From contig CAKJVC010000098.1 of the NCBI GenBank assembly GCA_918026815.1, positions 356,243 through 420,242 of the forward strand: 64,000 nt of DNA. The letters are read 5' to 3'. How positions within the stretch are numbered: position 1 is the stretch's first letter; every line of letters begins with the position of its first letter. Made by a program: the position numbers and the translations under genes. This document shows positions 25,735 to 36,592 of the stretch, piece by piece. The DNA comes from Chalara sp. BL73 (Eukaryota; Ascomycota; Leotiomycetes; Helotiales). The notes under the pieces are model-generated. The model was not told where the DNA came from and made no database searches. It was given only the letters and a program-made list of their open reading frames with translations.

Positions 25735-25873
25735 CGGCCCGATAATTTGCCGGAAAAGTGGATCGATAAGAGTCACCGCCCTGGATTCATTATTCCCCCA
25801 CCAAGATCAGAAGTTTAGAGTCAAGATTAGACACCACGATATCACCAAGAAGAGCTTAGGAAACACCGAGACG

Positions 25874-27929
25874 ATGGCAGTAGTCAAAGAACTTGCGGAA
25901 CGTGTTAAAGGCGAATCAGTCATTTATATCGATACTGGTAAGTTAAATTGGTTTCATGAAATATGACACATTTACCGAATGCTTCCTCCAATTGCTATCT
26001 AGGCCAATTGCTAATTTTGGGGGTAGATGTTGGTGTTGATGATGAGTGCGTATAAAATAAATTTCTCCAGCTATCACTGAACCTTATCTTGAGTTGGCTG
26101 CCTATGTGATATGGGCTAATTCACACATCTCCAGAACTGCGACAGGTGCCGAGTCGAAACCCTACAAATCTCTAGCATATGCATATATCCAGCACAACGG
26201 AAGCGATGGAAAGAAATATCAGACCCGTGCCTCAACGACTGGCGCAGTCAGTGCAGATGGCGATCCTGCGGAGCGGCTAGCGTGGAAAGAGCCCGCTAAG
26301 AGTGCCGTGAAGAAAGCTCAAGGAGCTCTCGATGCCCACAAGAAGAAAGTTTTGAAACAACAGCAGCAAGCAGAAAAGGAAGGGGAGAAGGAGAAAGCTC
26401 GTCTGCAGACGCTGGAGGATGCCAAAAGATTGTTCTTAAAGAGGATACTTCTCTTCCAACTGCTACCAAGATCAAGATCTGGCAGAAAGACATTGAGCTT
26501 GGGGATAACGATAAGAAAGGAACTCGGGTCAAGGTTGCTGGTCGCATACACAGATTACGTATGCTACATTCACTCATTCGCAGAAGGACTTGTCAAAAGA
26601 CAAATTACTGACACTTTCTAGGGGAACAAAAGCAGGCTACCTTCCTGACACTTATCGACGGATATGGTCACCTTCAATGCGTCCTGGCGGCTGGAAACCT
26701 TACTAAGTCTTATGAGGCTCTTACTTTCGCCCAAGGAACCTCATTGTTGCTATACGGAGAATTGAAGAAAGTTCCTGACGGCCAAACCGCACCAGATGGC
26801 AGAGAATTACATGTTGACTATTATGAAGTCATTGGCAAGAGTCCTTCTGATGTAGATGCAATCACGAACAAAGTTTCTGCCCAGCAAGATCAATGGGAGT
26901 CGGCAATGCTTGACAACCGCCATCTTGTTTTACGAGGCGATACAGCCGCCTCTGTCATGAAAGTCAGATCCGCGGTTGAATGGGCATTTTTCAAAGCCTA
27001 TAAGGATATGCGATTTACCAAAATCAGCCCTCCAGCATTCGTTCAAACACAAGTCGAAGGTGGATCAACCTTGTTTGAGTTGGACTACTATGGTGAAAAG
27101 ACCTATCTTACTCAGTCATCTCAATTGTACCTAGAGACCGGCATTCCTAGTCTTGGCAATGTTTATTGCATTGAGAAGTCCTTCAGAGCTGAGAAGTCTT
27201 TGACTCGCCGCCATTTGTCCGAGTATACGCACGTTGAAGCTGAGCTAGACTTCATCGATTTTGAGGATCTATTGACCCACTTAGAAGAGATCATTAGTAC
27301 TGTCATTACGACGCTCCTGGCAGACCCAGAAATTGCTGGCTATATCAAGGAGCTCAACCCTGACTTCAAGGCACCATCTAGGCCATTCAAGAGAATGCGA
27401 TATTCCGAGGCTATTGACTGGTTGAATGCTCAAGATCCACCAATCCTCAACGAAGATGGGAACCCACATGTGTTTGGGAGATGACATCGCTGAGGCAGCT
27501 GAGCGACGGATGACAGATATAATAAACTTGCCGATTTTGTTAACACACTTCCCAGTCGAGATAAAAGCTTTCTATATGAAGAAGGAAGAGGCTGATCTTA
27601 GAGTTACGGAGAGTGTTGACGTCTTGATGCCAGGCGTAGGAGAAATTGTTGGTGGATCTATGAGAATGGAAGGTTATGATGAATTGATGAAGGCATACGA
27701 GCGGGAAGGCATTTCACCGAAGGAGTACTATTGGTATACTGAGCAACGCAAGTAAGTTACAATCCCGCCCAGCTAAGTACGTCGCTGCTAACCAACTATC
27801 AGATATGGAACTTCACCACACGGAGGCTATGGTCTTGGTCTCGAGCGTTTCATTGCCTGGATCTGTAAACAACACTCTGTTCGCACGTGCTGCCTGTACC
27901 CTCGATTCATGGGACGTTGCAAGCCATGA
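25874..27929 (+). pseudogene. Asparaginyl-tRNA synthetase (copy B, two frame breaks)
   Basis: Counterpart of 16476-18537. It has lost one alanine codon just after the start (ATGGCAGTAGTC against ATGGCAGCCGTAGTC in copy A). It has four A instead of five at 26424-26427, and three G instead of two at 27476-27478. The first break truncates the enzyme before the OB fold; the second lies in the catalytic core between motifs 2 and 3. The two shifts do not compensate within a short span, so this copy cannot encode active enzyme as written. Splice sites are otherwise preserved. Confidence 0.9.
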
Positions 27930-30004
27930 TTTTGTAGGCAGATATCTTAAAACATAAATCATCTCATTTCTAGCTCATATAGACTTTAAAGAGCGTTATG
28001 ATATCATGGCTCTACAGGATGACTTGACATGATGAATCTCAAAACTCCATTCTAACTTACTTCGTCTGTGATGCAACCTGAATTTCCCCAGTTAGAGATG
28101 TTTCTATATTTGCTACTTTCGTCTGACATATGAGGCGGCTTCCACTCAGTTCTGGAACAATTCTAAGCGCTCGCTTACCTTGGAAAACTATTGACGTGAA
28201 GATGCATGTGCGAGTCTTCCATACGTTCCCTTGACCATGAACTCGGAATCAAGGCTTACGTGCCTCTGCATGTGGAACAGGGCCTCTCCCACGATAAAGC
28301 ACACATCCAGAGTGGGATGGTTTCATCGTCTCCTGACGTTTCATCTCTCCGTAGATATCACGTGCGCATTCACCAGAATAGGGGTTTACTCCTTTTTTTA
28401 TGAAAGTCTAGAACTGGCTAAATTCCTCAGTCGGAATGAAATGGGTCTTGCAACTAGAGGTTTGTTACAAAACCTGAGGGACCAAATACCCTATCCGTCT
28501 CATGAAATGATTGTTTTGGTGGCTATAATATGATGGCAACTGTTCCTCTCTCTTGATTGATATTGCTGGTGCCAGGTAGTTTTGATGCTTAATATCGAGA
28601 AGGTGAATCGAAACAGCGCCAAATGTAGAGTACGAATGCCTGACACAACTGGAGAGAATCCTGAAACCTTTACACGAGTTGCTCGGCAAGAGATGAACTT
28701 TGAGGTTCGTGGTATATTTGGAGCTTTGTCATATGCACTGTCTCGAGGAAGCAGGAGTCTACGCCTATGAGCGAAGGGGAAAATGCCAAACTTTCGCGAT
28801 GTCGCAGTGGGATTTTATAAACTGAGACAGGTCCCGCATTGGAAGAGCGATTCCCGTAAATGATTGATTGTTCATCATGGATTAGTCTCTCATGACTTGA
28901 TATTGTCTCAATCGTCTCCAGGCGATCAGACGGCAAGGGGAGGGAGAGTTCAGGCTCTTAACCTTTAAACCACAGCCAATTCTTGTCTAGTATGTATCGG
29001 CCCGTAACTTGGCTCTCTCCTCCTCCTTTTCACCCATCTCTCCATGCATATTACATCCAAAGACAAAGATACCATTCACAGATGAATGTATCTCACTGGG
29101 CCCGAGAAAGAATCGTAGAGCTGAAGATGATGGTGCTATGGTCAGATGTTGATGTTAGCGTTGGGTCCATTCCTCGTCTCATATTCGGCTAAGCGCAACA
29201 ACTATTTTGGAATAACGTGCACGCACCCACCCACTGGCTCCCCAACCTCTTTCCCCCCTGATGCGCTAAGGAAATTAATGGCCCAAAAGGTCACCTCCTC
29301 TTCTCGTCAAATGATATTGAATCTCTCTCCACCAAAATCTCACGTCCCTTTTCCTCCTCAATTCTTCTCCTTCCCTCATCCTTTTGCTATAGCTTCATCG
29401 TCTCCTCCTCTTCTTACTCCCCCCCCCCCTAGAGGAGACTCACGCTCTTTATCCTGCCCCCTTCTTTGGCAGTTTCTTCTCCTTCTCTTTATTCCCAATA
29501 TCCTATTTATTTACGGGTCATCACTCGCTCCAAACCGCCCAACCAGCTCCGATTCTTTGTTCACTGCATTTATTCCTAAATAGCCTTGCAAGTCGCTAGA
29601 CAAGCCATTGTCCAGAATATAGCAGATCTTCCAATCCTTCGAATATACCTTTGCCTCCTTCGAATTATTCGAATCTATCTCCTGCAGACATTGCCAGCAC
29701 CGGTTTCGACTTCGACCCTTGTTACATATTATCATTAATTTTATACAAAGAATTTGTTTATATCAAACATTCTTCATACCAGCCCGTCATCACACTTCGA
29801 CATCTAATCGACCCCGAACATCTATCCCCTTCTTGCCCAGAGATCATACCCGTCTCGCTCGCTGTTTTCTTCGAAATCAATTGAGCTACCTGTATTTTTA
29901 CGCATCTTCCTCTTCGTGCCTCCTTTGGCACTTAATCTTTCAAAACGGCTGTTCTATCATCACTTGTGCGGGACAGCTTTGTCCTGCCACCTCATCTGCT
30001 CGGG
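27930..30004. other. Long intergenic region and 5' leader of the RNA-binding protein gene (copy B)
   Basis: Same content as 18538-20616: no supported gene, and a pyrimidine-rich promoter ending in a C run near 29429 (11 C; copy A has 10 followed by G). Several homopolymers are one base shorter or longer than in copy A. Confidence 0.6.
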
Positions 30005-32491
30005 ATGCAGGAGAACCAGACAACCACGGCACAAAATGTGCAAGGACCAGCAAACCCTCCCAGATTTCCGGGACACGCCTCGAAACCATCCAACAGCGAT
30101 ACTGGTTTCTCTCATGGAGCTTATAATTCAAATCAGTTCTCGATGGCTGGCTACGGAGACAGGCACCCGCGTAGCAGAGCGAACATTCCTTCGATCAACA
30201 CCCAAGCAGTGGGTCAACAACAACAACATAATGACATGGCAACTCCAGGCACCGGCTTTGATATGCAGTTCACTCCCTTGCTTCCTTCGCAACTTCTGCT
30301 CGGCAGTCCTTTCCAACCAGGCACCCCAGCGGCCTTCGGTAGTCCACAGTTCCAGAACTATGGTTTCCAGCAACAGAATAGCCAGCAGCAGCAACAGCAA
30401 AACATGAGCCCAGTGCAACAGATGTCTCCGCAGCTCTATCAATCCCTCGTATCTCCTTCTGCTTATGGCGCTCCCCAGTTCTACAACCCACAATCACCTA
30501 CAGGGCAATTCGCCACAATGTCTAATCAAATGCAGCAGATGAACATCCAGCCTTCTTCTCCTGTTCATATGTCGCCAGGATTGGTTTCGGGTACAAGCAG
30601 GACAGTGTATTTGGGAAATATTCCGCCTGAGACGTCTGCGGAGGAAATACTGGGACATGTACGAAGCGGGCAGATTGAATCTGTACGGCTATTGCCTGAT
30701 AAGAATTGTGCATTCATTTCATTCTTGGATGGGAGCTCGGCTACACACTTCCATTCCGATGCTATCTTGAAGAAGCTTTCTATTCGAGGACAAGATATTA
30801 AGGTGGGATGGGGAAAACCATCGCAGGTGCCAACATCTGTTGCTCTAGCTGTTCAGCAGTCTGGCGCATCGAGAAACGTCTACCTTGGAAATCTCGGGGA
30901 AGAGGTCACTGAGGACGAACTTCGTGACGAACTCAGCAAGTTCGGCCCGATTGACACTGTCAAGATTGTCCGTGAGAAAGCTATTGGCTTTGTTCATTTC
31001 CTTTCCATTGGCAATGCTATCAAGGCCGTGGCACAGCTTCCTCAAGAGCCTAAATGGCAGTCACCTAGACGCGTGTACTATGGCAAGGACCGCTGTGCAT
31101 ACGTCTCAAAGACTCAACAACAGAACGCCGCACAATATCTTGGTATCGCGCCTGGTTATGCGCATGTGCTGAACGGAGCTGATCGCGATTTGATCTCGAA
31201 TGCTCTCGCCCAGCAATCGGTGGCAGCTGCCGCCGTTGCTACCACAGCTGGCGGGATCAACAACCTAGGGAACAGGACGGTTTACTTGGGAAATATTCAC
31301 CCCGAAACCACGATTGAGGAAATTTGTAATGTTGTCAGAGGTGGACTTTTACATCACATTCGATATATACCCGACAAGCATATCTGCTTTGTCACTTTTA
31401 TTGATCCTACATCGGCCGCATCTTTCTATGCTTTAAGCAATTTACAAGGTTTAATGATTCATAACAGAAGGTTGAAGATTGGATGGGGCAAACATTCTGG
31501 TGCGCTTCCAGCTGCAATCGCCCTAGCTGTTAGTGGTGGAGCTTCAAGAAATGTGTATGTTGGGAACTTGGACGAGTCGTGGAGCGAGGAGAGGCTGAAA
31601 CAGGACTTCTCTGAATACGGTGAAATCGAGTTGGTCAACACTCTTCGAGAGAAGAGTTGTGCGTTTGTCAACTTCACGAACATTGCCAATGCCATCAAGG
31701 CTATTGAAGCAATTCGCGGTAAGGATGATTACCGCCGTTTTAAGGTCAACTTCGGCAAGGATCGTTGTGGCAATCCTCCTCGACAAGTCACCCAATCCCA
31801 GCAATCACCTCGCAATGATGGTGTCAACTCTCCACCACCAAACAGTGGTGGACTTCAGCCAAGTCAGAATGGTTCGTCACCGACTGGGTCTGCTGCACCT
31901 GGTTCCGTCAACGGCAATGCGCAACCCTTCCAACCTGCTCCCACCCCGTCTACCATTATCAACGCTGGAAGCAACAATCCCTTGACAATGTATCTGAATC
32001 ACGTTTCGCAACAACAAAGCCAAAGCCAGGCCCAGCAAACCATTGATCCCTACTCATTAGCCCAATTGCAGCAGCAAAATCAGCAGCATGTGTCCATGCA
32101 AGCTGCTGCTGTCAGCAGTTACGGAAGCTCTAACATTGACGCTCTCGACATTCCACAGCAAGGACAATTGGGTCATCAGCAGAGTGCGAGCATCAATAAC
32201 ATCAATGGTTTCCAAAATGGCAATGGAGGGCCATCTTTGTTAGCTCCACCACGCAGCCACAATCGGGCCGTCAGCTTGCCTGCCTTCAATGGTGTATTTC
32301 CCCCACAGGAAAATGGCAATGGCAGCGATCAGCGGGGACGTGGGCACCAATACCAGTCCAGCTTCTCCGGCGGCCTTGGTAATGGCGCGATTGGCAATGG
32401 GTTCGGCAACAACTCATATGGTCTAGCTATTCAAGACGGCGGGATGAACGGTTTGAATGGCTGGGCAGAGGAGGAGGTAGTTGGCAACTGA
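30005..32491 (+). CDS. Four-RRM RNA-binding protein, Mrn1/Nrd1 type (copy B, intact)
   Basis: 828 residues, single exon. An N-terminal Gln/Pro/Ser-rich region (about 1-195, with a poly-Gln patch) is followed by four RRM domains at about 198-275, 288-365, 423-500 and 513-590. Each has clear RNP2 motifs (VYLGNI, VYLGNL, VYLGNI, VYVGNL) and RNP1-like strands (NCAFISF, IGFVHF, HICFVTF, SCAFVNF). RRM1 and RRM3 are followed by KVGWGK or KIGWGK, a hallmark of the Mrn1 (budding yeast) and Nrd1 (fission yeast) group. These proteins bind mRNA and influence differentiation and stress-granule behaviour. The C-terminal tail is low-complexity and Gln/Asn-rich, suggesting condensate formation (inference). 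The long leader suggests post-transcriptional control. Copy A differs only in its last roughly 60 codons. Confidence 0.92.
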   Translation: MQENQTTTAQNVQGPANPPRFPGHASKPSNSDTGFSHGAYNSNQFSMAGYGDRHPRSRANIPSINTQAVGQQQQHNDMATPGTGFDMQFTPLLPSQLLLGSPFQPGTPAAFGSPQFQNYGFQQQNSQQQQQQNMSPVQQMSPQLYQSLVSPSAYGAPQFYNPQSPTGQFATMSNQMQQMNIQPSSPVHMSPGLVSGTSRTVYLGNIPPETSAEEILGHVRSGQIESVRLLPDKNCAFISFLDGSSATHFHSDAILKKLSIRGQDIKVGWGKPSQVPTSVALAVQQSGASRNVYLGNLGEEVTEDELRDELSKFGPIDTVKIVREKAIGFVHFLSIGNAIKAVAQLPQEPKWQSPRRVYYGKDRCAYVSKTQQQNAAQYLGIAPGYAHVLNGADRDLISNALAQQSVAAAAVATTAGGINNLGNRTVYLGNIHPETTIEEICNVVRGGLLHHIRYIPDKHICFVTFIDPTSAASFYALSNLQGLMIHNRRLKIGWGKHSGALPAAIALAVSGGASRNVYVGNLDESWSEERLKQDFSEYGEIELVNTLREKSCAFVNFTNIANAIKAIEAIRGKDDYRRFKVNFGKDRCGNPPRQVTQSQQSPRNDGVNSPPPNSGGLQPSQNGSSPTGSAAPGSVNGNAQPFQPAPTPSTIINAGSNNPLTMYLNHVSQQQSQSQAQQTIDPYSLAQLQQQNQQHVSMQAAAVSSYGSSNIDALDIPQQGQLGHQQSASINNINGFQNGNGGPSLLAPPRSHNRAVSLPAFNGVFPPQENGNGSDQRGRGHQYQSSFSGGLGNGAIGNGFGNNSYGLAIQDGGMNGLNGWAEEEVVGN

Positions 32492-33689
32492 GCATGAGAA
32501 TGAGAAAGGAGTCATATTTCACATTTAAGCCTGCATGAATATTGTGTTGTAATACTCATTTCAAATTCTTGTAAGGAATTTTTCGAGTTTTCTTTTGAGC
32601 TGCTTCCGAAAGAACAAGAGGGAGATAAGAGGAGAGTTTTGGATAAGGAGAAGAGAGAGCATCTGATCGATAGTTTTTGCGTGTTACTGGGGGAGTTTCT
32701 GAGTTGCGCATACAGTGCGCACACAATCGCATGGACTTTCTGAGCTTGTTGATATGCTGAATGTACTGTCAAACGTGAATAATCGAAGTTTTTGCATTCC
32801 CCTAAATTAACCGACACACAGTGCACCATCCTACCAATTGCGTGTATAGCAAACCTTCCAAATCCATCAATGATGCGATTGTTCCTCCCCATACCTTAAA
32901 ATGAATCTCTCGTCGCGATGTCAGTAAAAGAAGTTATTCCGAAAAGTTGAGGCTCATCTTTTTATTTCAGCCTTATCACCGCGTGAGGTTTTTCTTTTTT
33001 TTTTTTTTTTTTTTCCCAACCCTCAAAGTTTGTTTTTTTTGTTGCATGTCGGCCATGAGGCTATGATGAAATCGTAACGTCGGTGCTGTACGATGACGCT
33101 GACGCTGCGGTTCCGCGTTGGTGTGTCGCGATGCGGGTTACGGGCTGGGTCGGCGGTTGAGCTGCGGTTCAGGTGGCCCCCCTTTTTTTTTTTTCCTCCT
33201 ATTTTTTTTTTTAAAACATCTGAGATGAGCCCGAGCTGAGTTGGTGGTCACGTGGGTGTTGCAGGGGGATACGTGGTGATTGTGTATGGGATAGATGGAA
33301 AGCTCGGCGTTGGATATCGGTGCTTTAAAAGGGATGGTTTGAGGGGGGGAAGTCTTTTTTTTGGCGGATGATTGTCGTTTGGTGGTGGGGATGTATGAGG
33401 GGGAGGAAGGAAGGTGGTCGGGCGATGGGTCGGTTTAACTGTGGTTATATGTTCGCATACAGGGAAGCGTGCGGCTTGCGAATTATATGGAATAAAAATG
33501 GGATCTTCGGGTTTAGGCCCCTCATATACTTAGCTACCGGAATATGGACAGTAGTCGGCATTGGTGAAATTCGTGCTTGCCGATCGGTCTGAATCCTGGG
33601 AATGATGTTCAAACGCACCCCGCGGCTTCAGACAAACTAGTTATACTGCCTCGGGTCTACATGGTGAGTTTTTTATATTCAGAACATGG
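32492..33689. other. 3' region between RNA-binding and secreted-protein genes (copy B)
   Basis: Counterpart of 23103-24283, with longer T runs (around 32995-33014, 33182-33192 and 33203-33212). No supported gene. Confidence 0.6.
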
Positions 33690-34427
33690 CTAGCTGCTAT
33701 CTGTGCCAGATCTTCTTTGCCAAGTGATTCCATAACTCGAGCAGATAGGGCCGAAGTTTCCAGCTTGGGCCAAGATGAACTCTTTTGTGATCCCGGCTCT
33801 TCCCTGCCTATTTTCCTCTATCCCATCTGGAAGATCCTCAGCTGAATCCAGGCCTTCCGCCTCTGCAATCCTTGCCGCTTGGATAGCAAGGCAAAACGTC
33901 TCCGCTGCGGATGCGTAATCATGTGCGGGGACCTCTGAGGATGTGTTTGAGTTTGTTTCAATCCTGCCACAGGTTTGCTCAGAGCTGGATTTGAAAATAG
34001 TGGATGTGAGGGGGGCAGACGCGATGTTGATGACCAGGCCGGTGACGGCGCCGACGGCGCTTGACTGGAGGATCTCTTTGGTGTGAAGAAAGTCGTTTGC
34101 CGTGAGGTAGTCCATGACCGAGACGCCAGCAGGTAAAAGAGAAAAGATGTCATGACCAGAGCTGTCATCCCGAAAGGCAACTGATTGAAAATGCCAGTCA
34201 CTCAGAAGGCTCCTGTTGAAAGCAAAGTTTAATCGATTCTCTGCAGACTTGAGCAGACCCGACATAGTCGGGTCGGCTTCAAGGAATGGAGTATCATACT
34301 GTGCGGATACTCTTTCTTTGTAGGCGGGAGTGTCTTTTATGGAAGTGAAATATTGTTTATTAGGCAGAAACGTGCCAAGCGCTGACAACACCGGGAAAGA
34401 AGCTAAGGCTGCGATGAAGAGCATCAT
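33690..34427 (-). CDS. Predicted small secreted protein of unknown function (copy B, intact)
   Basis: 245 residues on the minus strand. The start ATG at 34427 is chosen because it gives a classical signal peptide (MMLFIAALASFPVLSALG). The upstream frame is open without an ATG. The mature part begins TFLPNKQYFTS and includes LLKSAENRLNFAFNRSLLSDWHF, a moderately hydrophobic segment AVGAVTGLVINIA, and a Ser/Thr/Glu-rich stretch. Cysteines are few (about three), so this is not a typical cysteine-rich effector. I do not recognise the family. The hydrophobic segment could be a membrane helix, making it a membrane protein instead. Its only neighbour in the unit is the divergent small membrane-protein gene. 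Confidence 0.6.
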   Translation of the reverse strand: MMLFIAALASFPVLSALGTFLPNKQYFTSIKDTPAYKERVSAQYDTPFLEADPTMSGLLKSAENRLNFAFNRSLLSDWHFQSVAFRDDSSGHDIFSLLPAGVSVMDYLTANDFLHTKEILQSSAVGAVTGLVINIASAPLTSTIFKSSSEQTCGRIETNSNTSSEVPAHDYASAAETFCLAIQAARIAEAEGLDSAEDLPDGIEENRQGRAGITKEFILAQAGNFGPICSSYGITWQRRSGTDSS

Positions 34428-35030
34428 AGCGGGTGATATATGATGGATCTGGGGATACGCGATGGTCAAGGAAAGGAAGCTGGATGAGAAGATAATCGAC
34501 AAGAAACAATGTTTCTGCTAGGCTGCCTATTTTAATTATGTGGTGGCGGAGCTGAACCGTTGATATATGGCAGGCAGATTCATATAGACTCCCGTGACCG
34601 ACCTTGCGGCATGTAGAGAAAAGTTGACCGGGCCGCAAGGCTCGCCCTCTGCGAAGGATAACTTCATCGCTTATTTGAGTTTTTGGTTCTTATATGTGAC
34701 GTTCATGTTGCTACAGACGCTAAGCCGAATTTGGCTACAGCCTTCGATTCTAATTGCAATCCTTGATATTAATATACCTATCTTCCTTCATATATATAAA
34801 GTATACATTCAGACTTCACACAATCCGCACCCGGTAATCTGTGCTTCGGCCAGATCTAGCAGTCATCTTCAATAATATGTAGATGAGCAATTTTAGCCTG
34901 CGCCGCAGCCACTTGTTGGAGACATGGGGGCATAGGTTACATCCACGAAACGCTTTATCTCTCCGCATCTGGAGATTCACATACCTTCTTTCTGAAAATC
35001 TTCCCATCCATTCGGCTGCCTTACGCCATC

Positions 35031-35612
35031 ATGACGATCAGGAAGCATCACCACGCAGCACCAGAGCTGCACATATTCGAGCACGTGGCCCAACCCTCAT
35101 TCTGGCTCTCGGTCGTCTTCATCTTCGCCTTCTGGTTCTTCTCCATGATCTCCAGCAAACCTGGCCCAGCAGCCGCTGCGGCAACAAAGGCTCCCGCAGA
35201 CGCAAAATCATTGCCGGAAAAGTTCACCGCACACCTCGCGCCGTACCTGGCCTCCTCCCCCCGCCAGGTTCTGGCCTGCATCTTCTACCTCTCGGTCCTT
35301 TGCCTGGAGATCCAGGTTGGATTCTGGGTCCTGCAGTGTAATTGGCGGTTTGCCAAATTTTTCTTTGCTGCCGGCTGGGACAAGGCGCTGAGCGGGCCGG
35401 GGAGTTTCCTCGTGTTTCTTTATGCTGGCGTGGTGCTTGTCGCTTGGATGGGCGGTTGTGTTTTAATGGGAGGGGTTATTCTTTATCCGTCGTTGGGGAC
35501 GCTGAGGGAATTGGTTGAGATGCTGATGGGGCGGGATGGGCTAGGAGGAAAAGCTGAAGGTGGGAGGGATCGGGAGCTGGGGAGTTTGGCTGCGGACAAG
35601 GGGAATGAATGA
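35031..35612 (+). CDS. Predicted small multi-pass membrane protein of unknown function
   Basis: 193 residues, single exon, starting MTIRKHHHAAPELHIFEH. Hydrophobic segments occur at about 22-41 (SFWLSVVFIFAFWFFSMI), 84-104 (VLACIFYLSVLCLEIQVGFW) and 122-150 (FLVFLYAGVVLVAWMGGCVL and onward), with a charged, glycine-rich tail. The spacing suggests three or four helices. I do not recognise the family. This copy is complete because it extends past the right end of repeat B (35119); the first copy is cut at the junction. Confidence 0.6.
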   Translation: MTIRKHHHAAPELHIFEHVAQPSFWLSVVFIFAFWFFSMISSKPGPAAAAATKAPADAKSLPEKFTAHLAPYLASSPRQVLACIFYLSVLCLEIQVGFWVLQCNWRFAKFFFAAGWDKALSGPGSFLVFLYAGVVLVAWMGGCVLMGGVILYPSLGTLRELVEMLMGRDGLGGKAEGGRDRELGSLAADKGNE

Positions 35613-36592
35613 GATGTAAAGGGGGAGAGAATAGAAGAATATGCTATAGGCGTTCTTATTTCAAGAGCAAACCAGCTCTGTTGCCGACTATCCTCAGCGA
35701 GGCAGTGAGGGCTCGAGGAATCTCCTGATATAATTCCTGTACAGGGTAACCTTCCCGTGGAATACCTAAACCTTTGAAAGCCGGCAATAGCCAGAAATAT
35801 AAGATTTGCAAAAGCATATTTAAATGACGTTCCTATCCTCATCTTGGGTTCTGCTCCTCAAGCTCGTCGCCTTCTTCTGCATCATCAACATCACCAAGGC
35901 ATCAATTGCGTTTTTTTTTTTGGCTTTAGTAAGATCAGCTGTTTGTGACCGGTATGCTTTTGCATCCAACGGATATGTCGGGAGATTACAATGTGCACCC
36001 GGGGACGCCAGGTCGTCGAATAAAAACGTGGAAGCGGTTACACCACATGCCCGGCAATTACTAACACCTGCTGCCGGCACATCAACCAAGCTTCTCGGGT
36101 GTCTGGGGATGGCCTCATGTGGTTGGATTTCTCTTCCGAACTTGCCGTCATGCTGTATCTCCCCACCTCCCAACCCCGCTTCAAGGTCTTCATGATCGAT
36201 AATGAGAATGCACATCTGAGGTGTATATGGTGATTTTCGAGCCGTTTCATGGCGATCTGCATGCGTCGATTGGCTGCATTTGCTGGTTGTATTGCATGTC
36301 GAAGCCGCTGCTTTCTTTTTGGTTCGTTAAGTTTCATGCTATTAACTCAATCCGGATAGCAATTGCTCAGTCCACCAAACGATTAGTCAAGCCGCCTTCT
36401 AACTCATCGTGCAGGTTCACGATGATAAAACCGCGGAAAGGATGGAAAAGCATTTCATGCTATCACCTTGCGCTTGCATCATTGTCTCCCAATCTGTTTC
36501 CATAATATAAGCTACTCCCTCACCCGTTTCCCCACCATATCCTCAAACAAAACCATCTTCATCTCAGCATTTCCGCTTCAGCTACTTTCAAG
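35613..36592. other. Intergenic region upstream of the opsin-related gene
   Basis: About 1 kb. Two open frames on the plus strand (35824-36195 and 36221-36505) show no motif and lack the composition of neighbouring genes. The last 100 bp are CT-rich, as expected for the promoter and leader of the next gene. Confidence 0.5.

Larger units (their letters stand above)
25713..35119. repeat. Copy B of the 9.4 kb direct tandem repeat
   Basis: 9407 bp, immediately following copy A. The right boundary is at cgtctt|catcttc, where unique sequence resumes inside the small membrane-protein gene. The first roughly 330 bp differ from copy A by several multi-base deletions (4, 3 and 2 nt) as well as single-base ones, more than elsewhere in the unit. 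Copy B holds intact RNA-binding-protein and secreted-protein genes but a frame-broken AsnRS. Confidence 0.97.
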
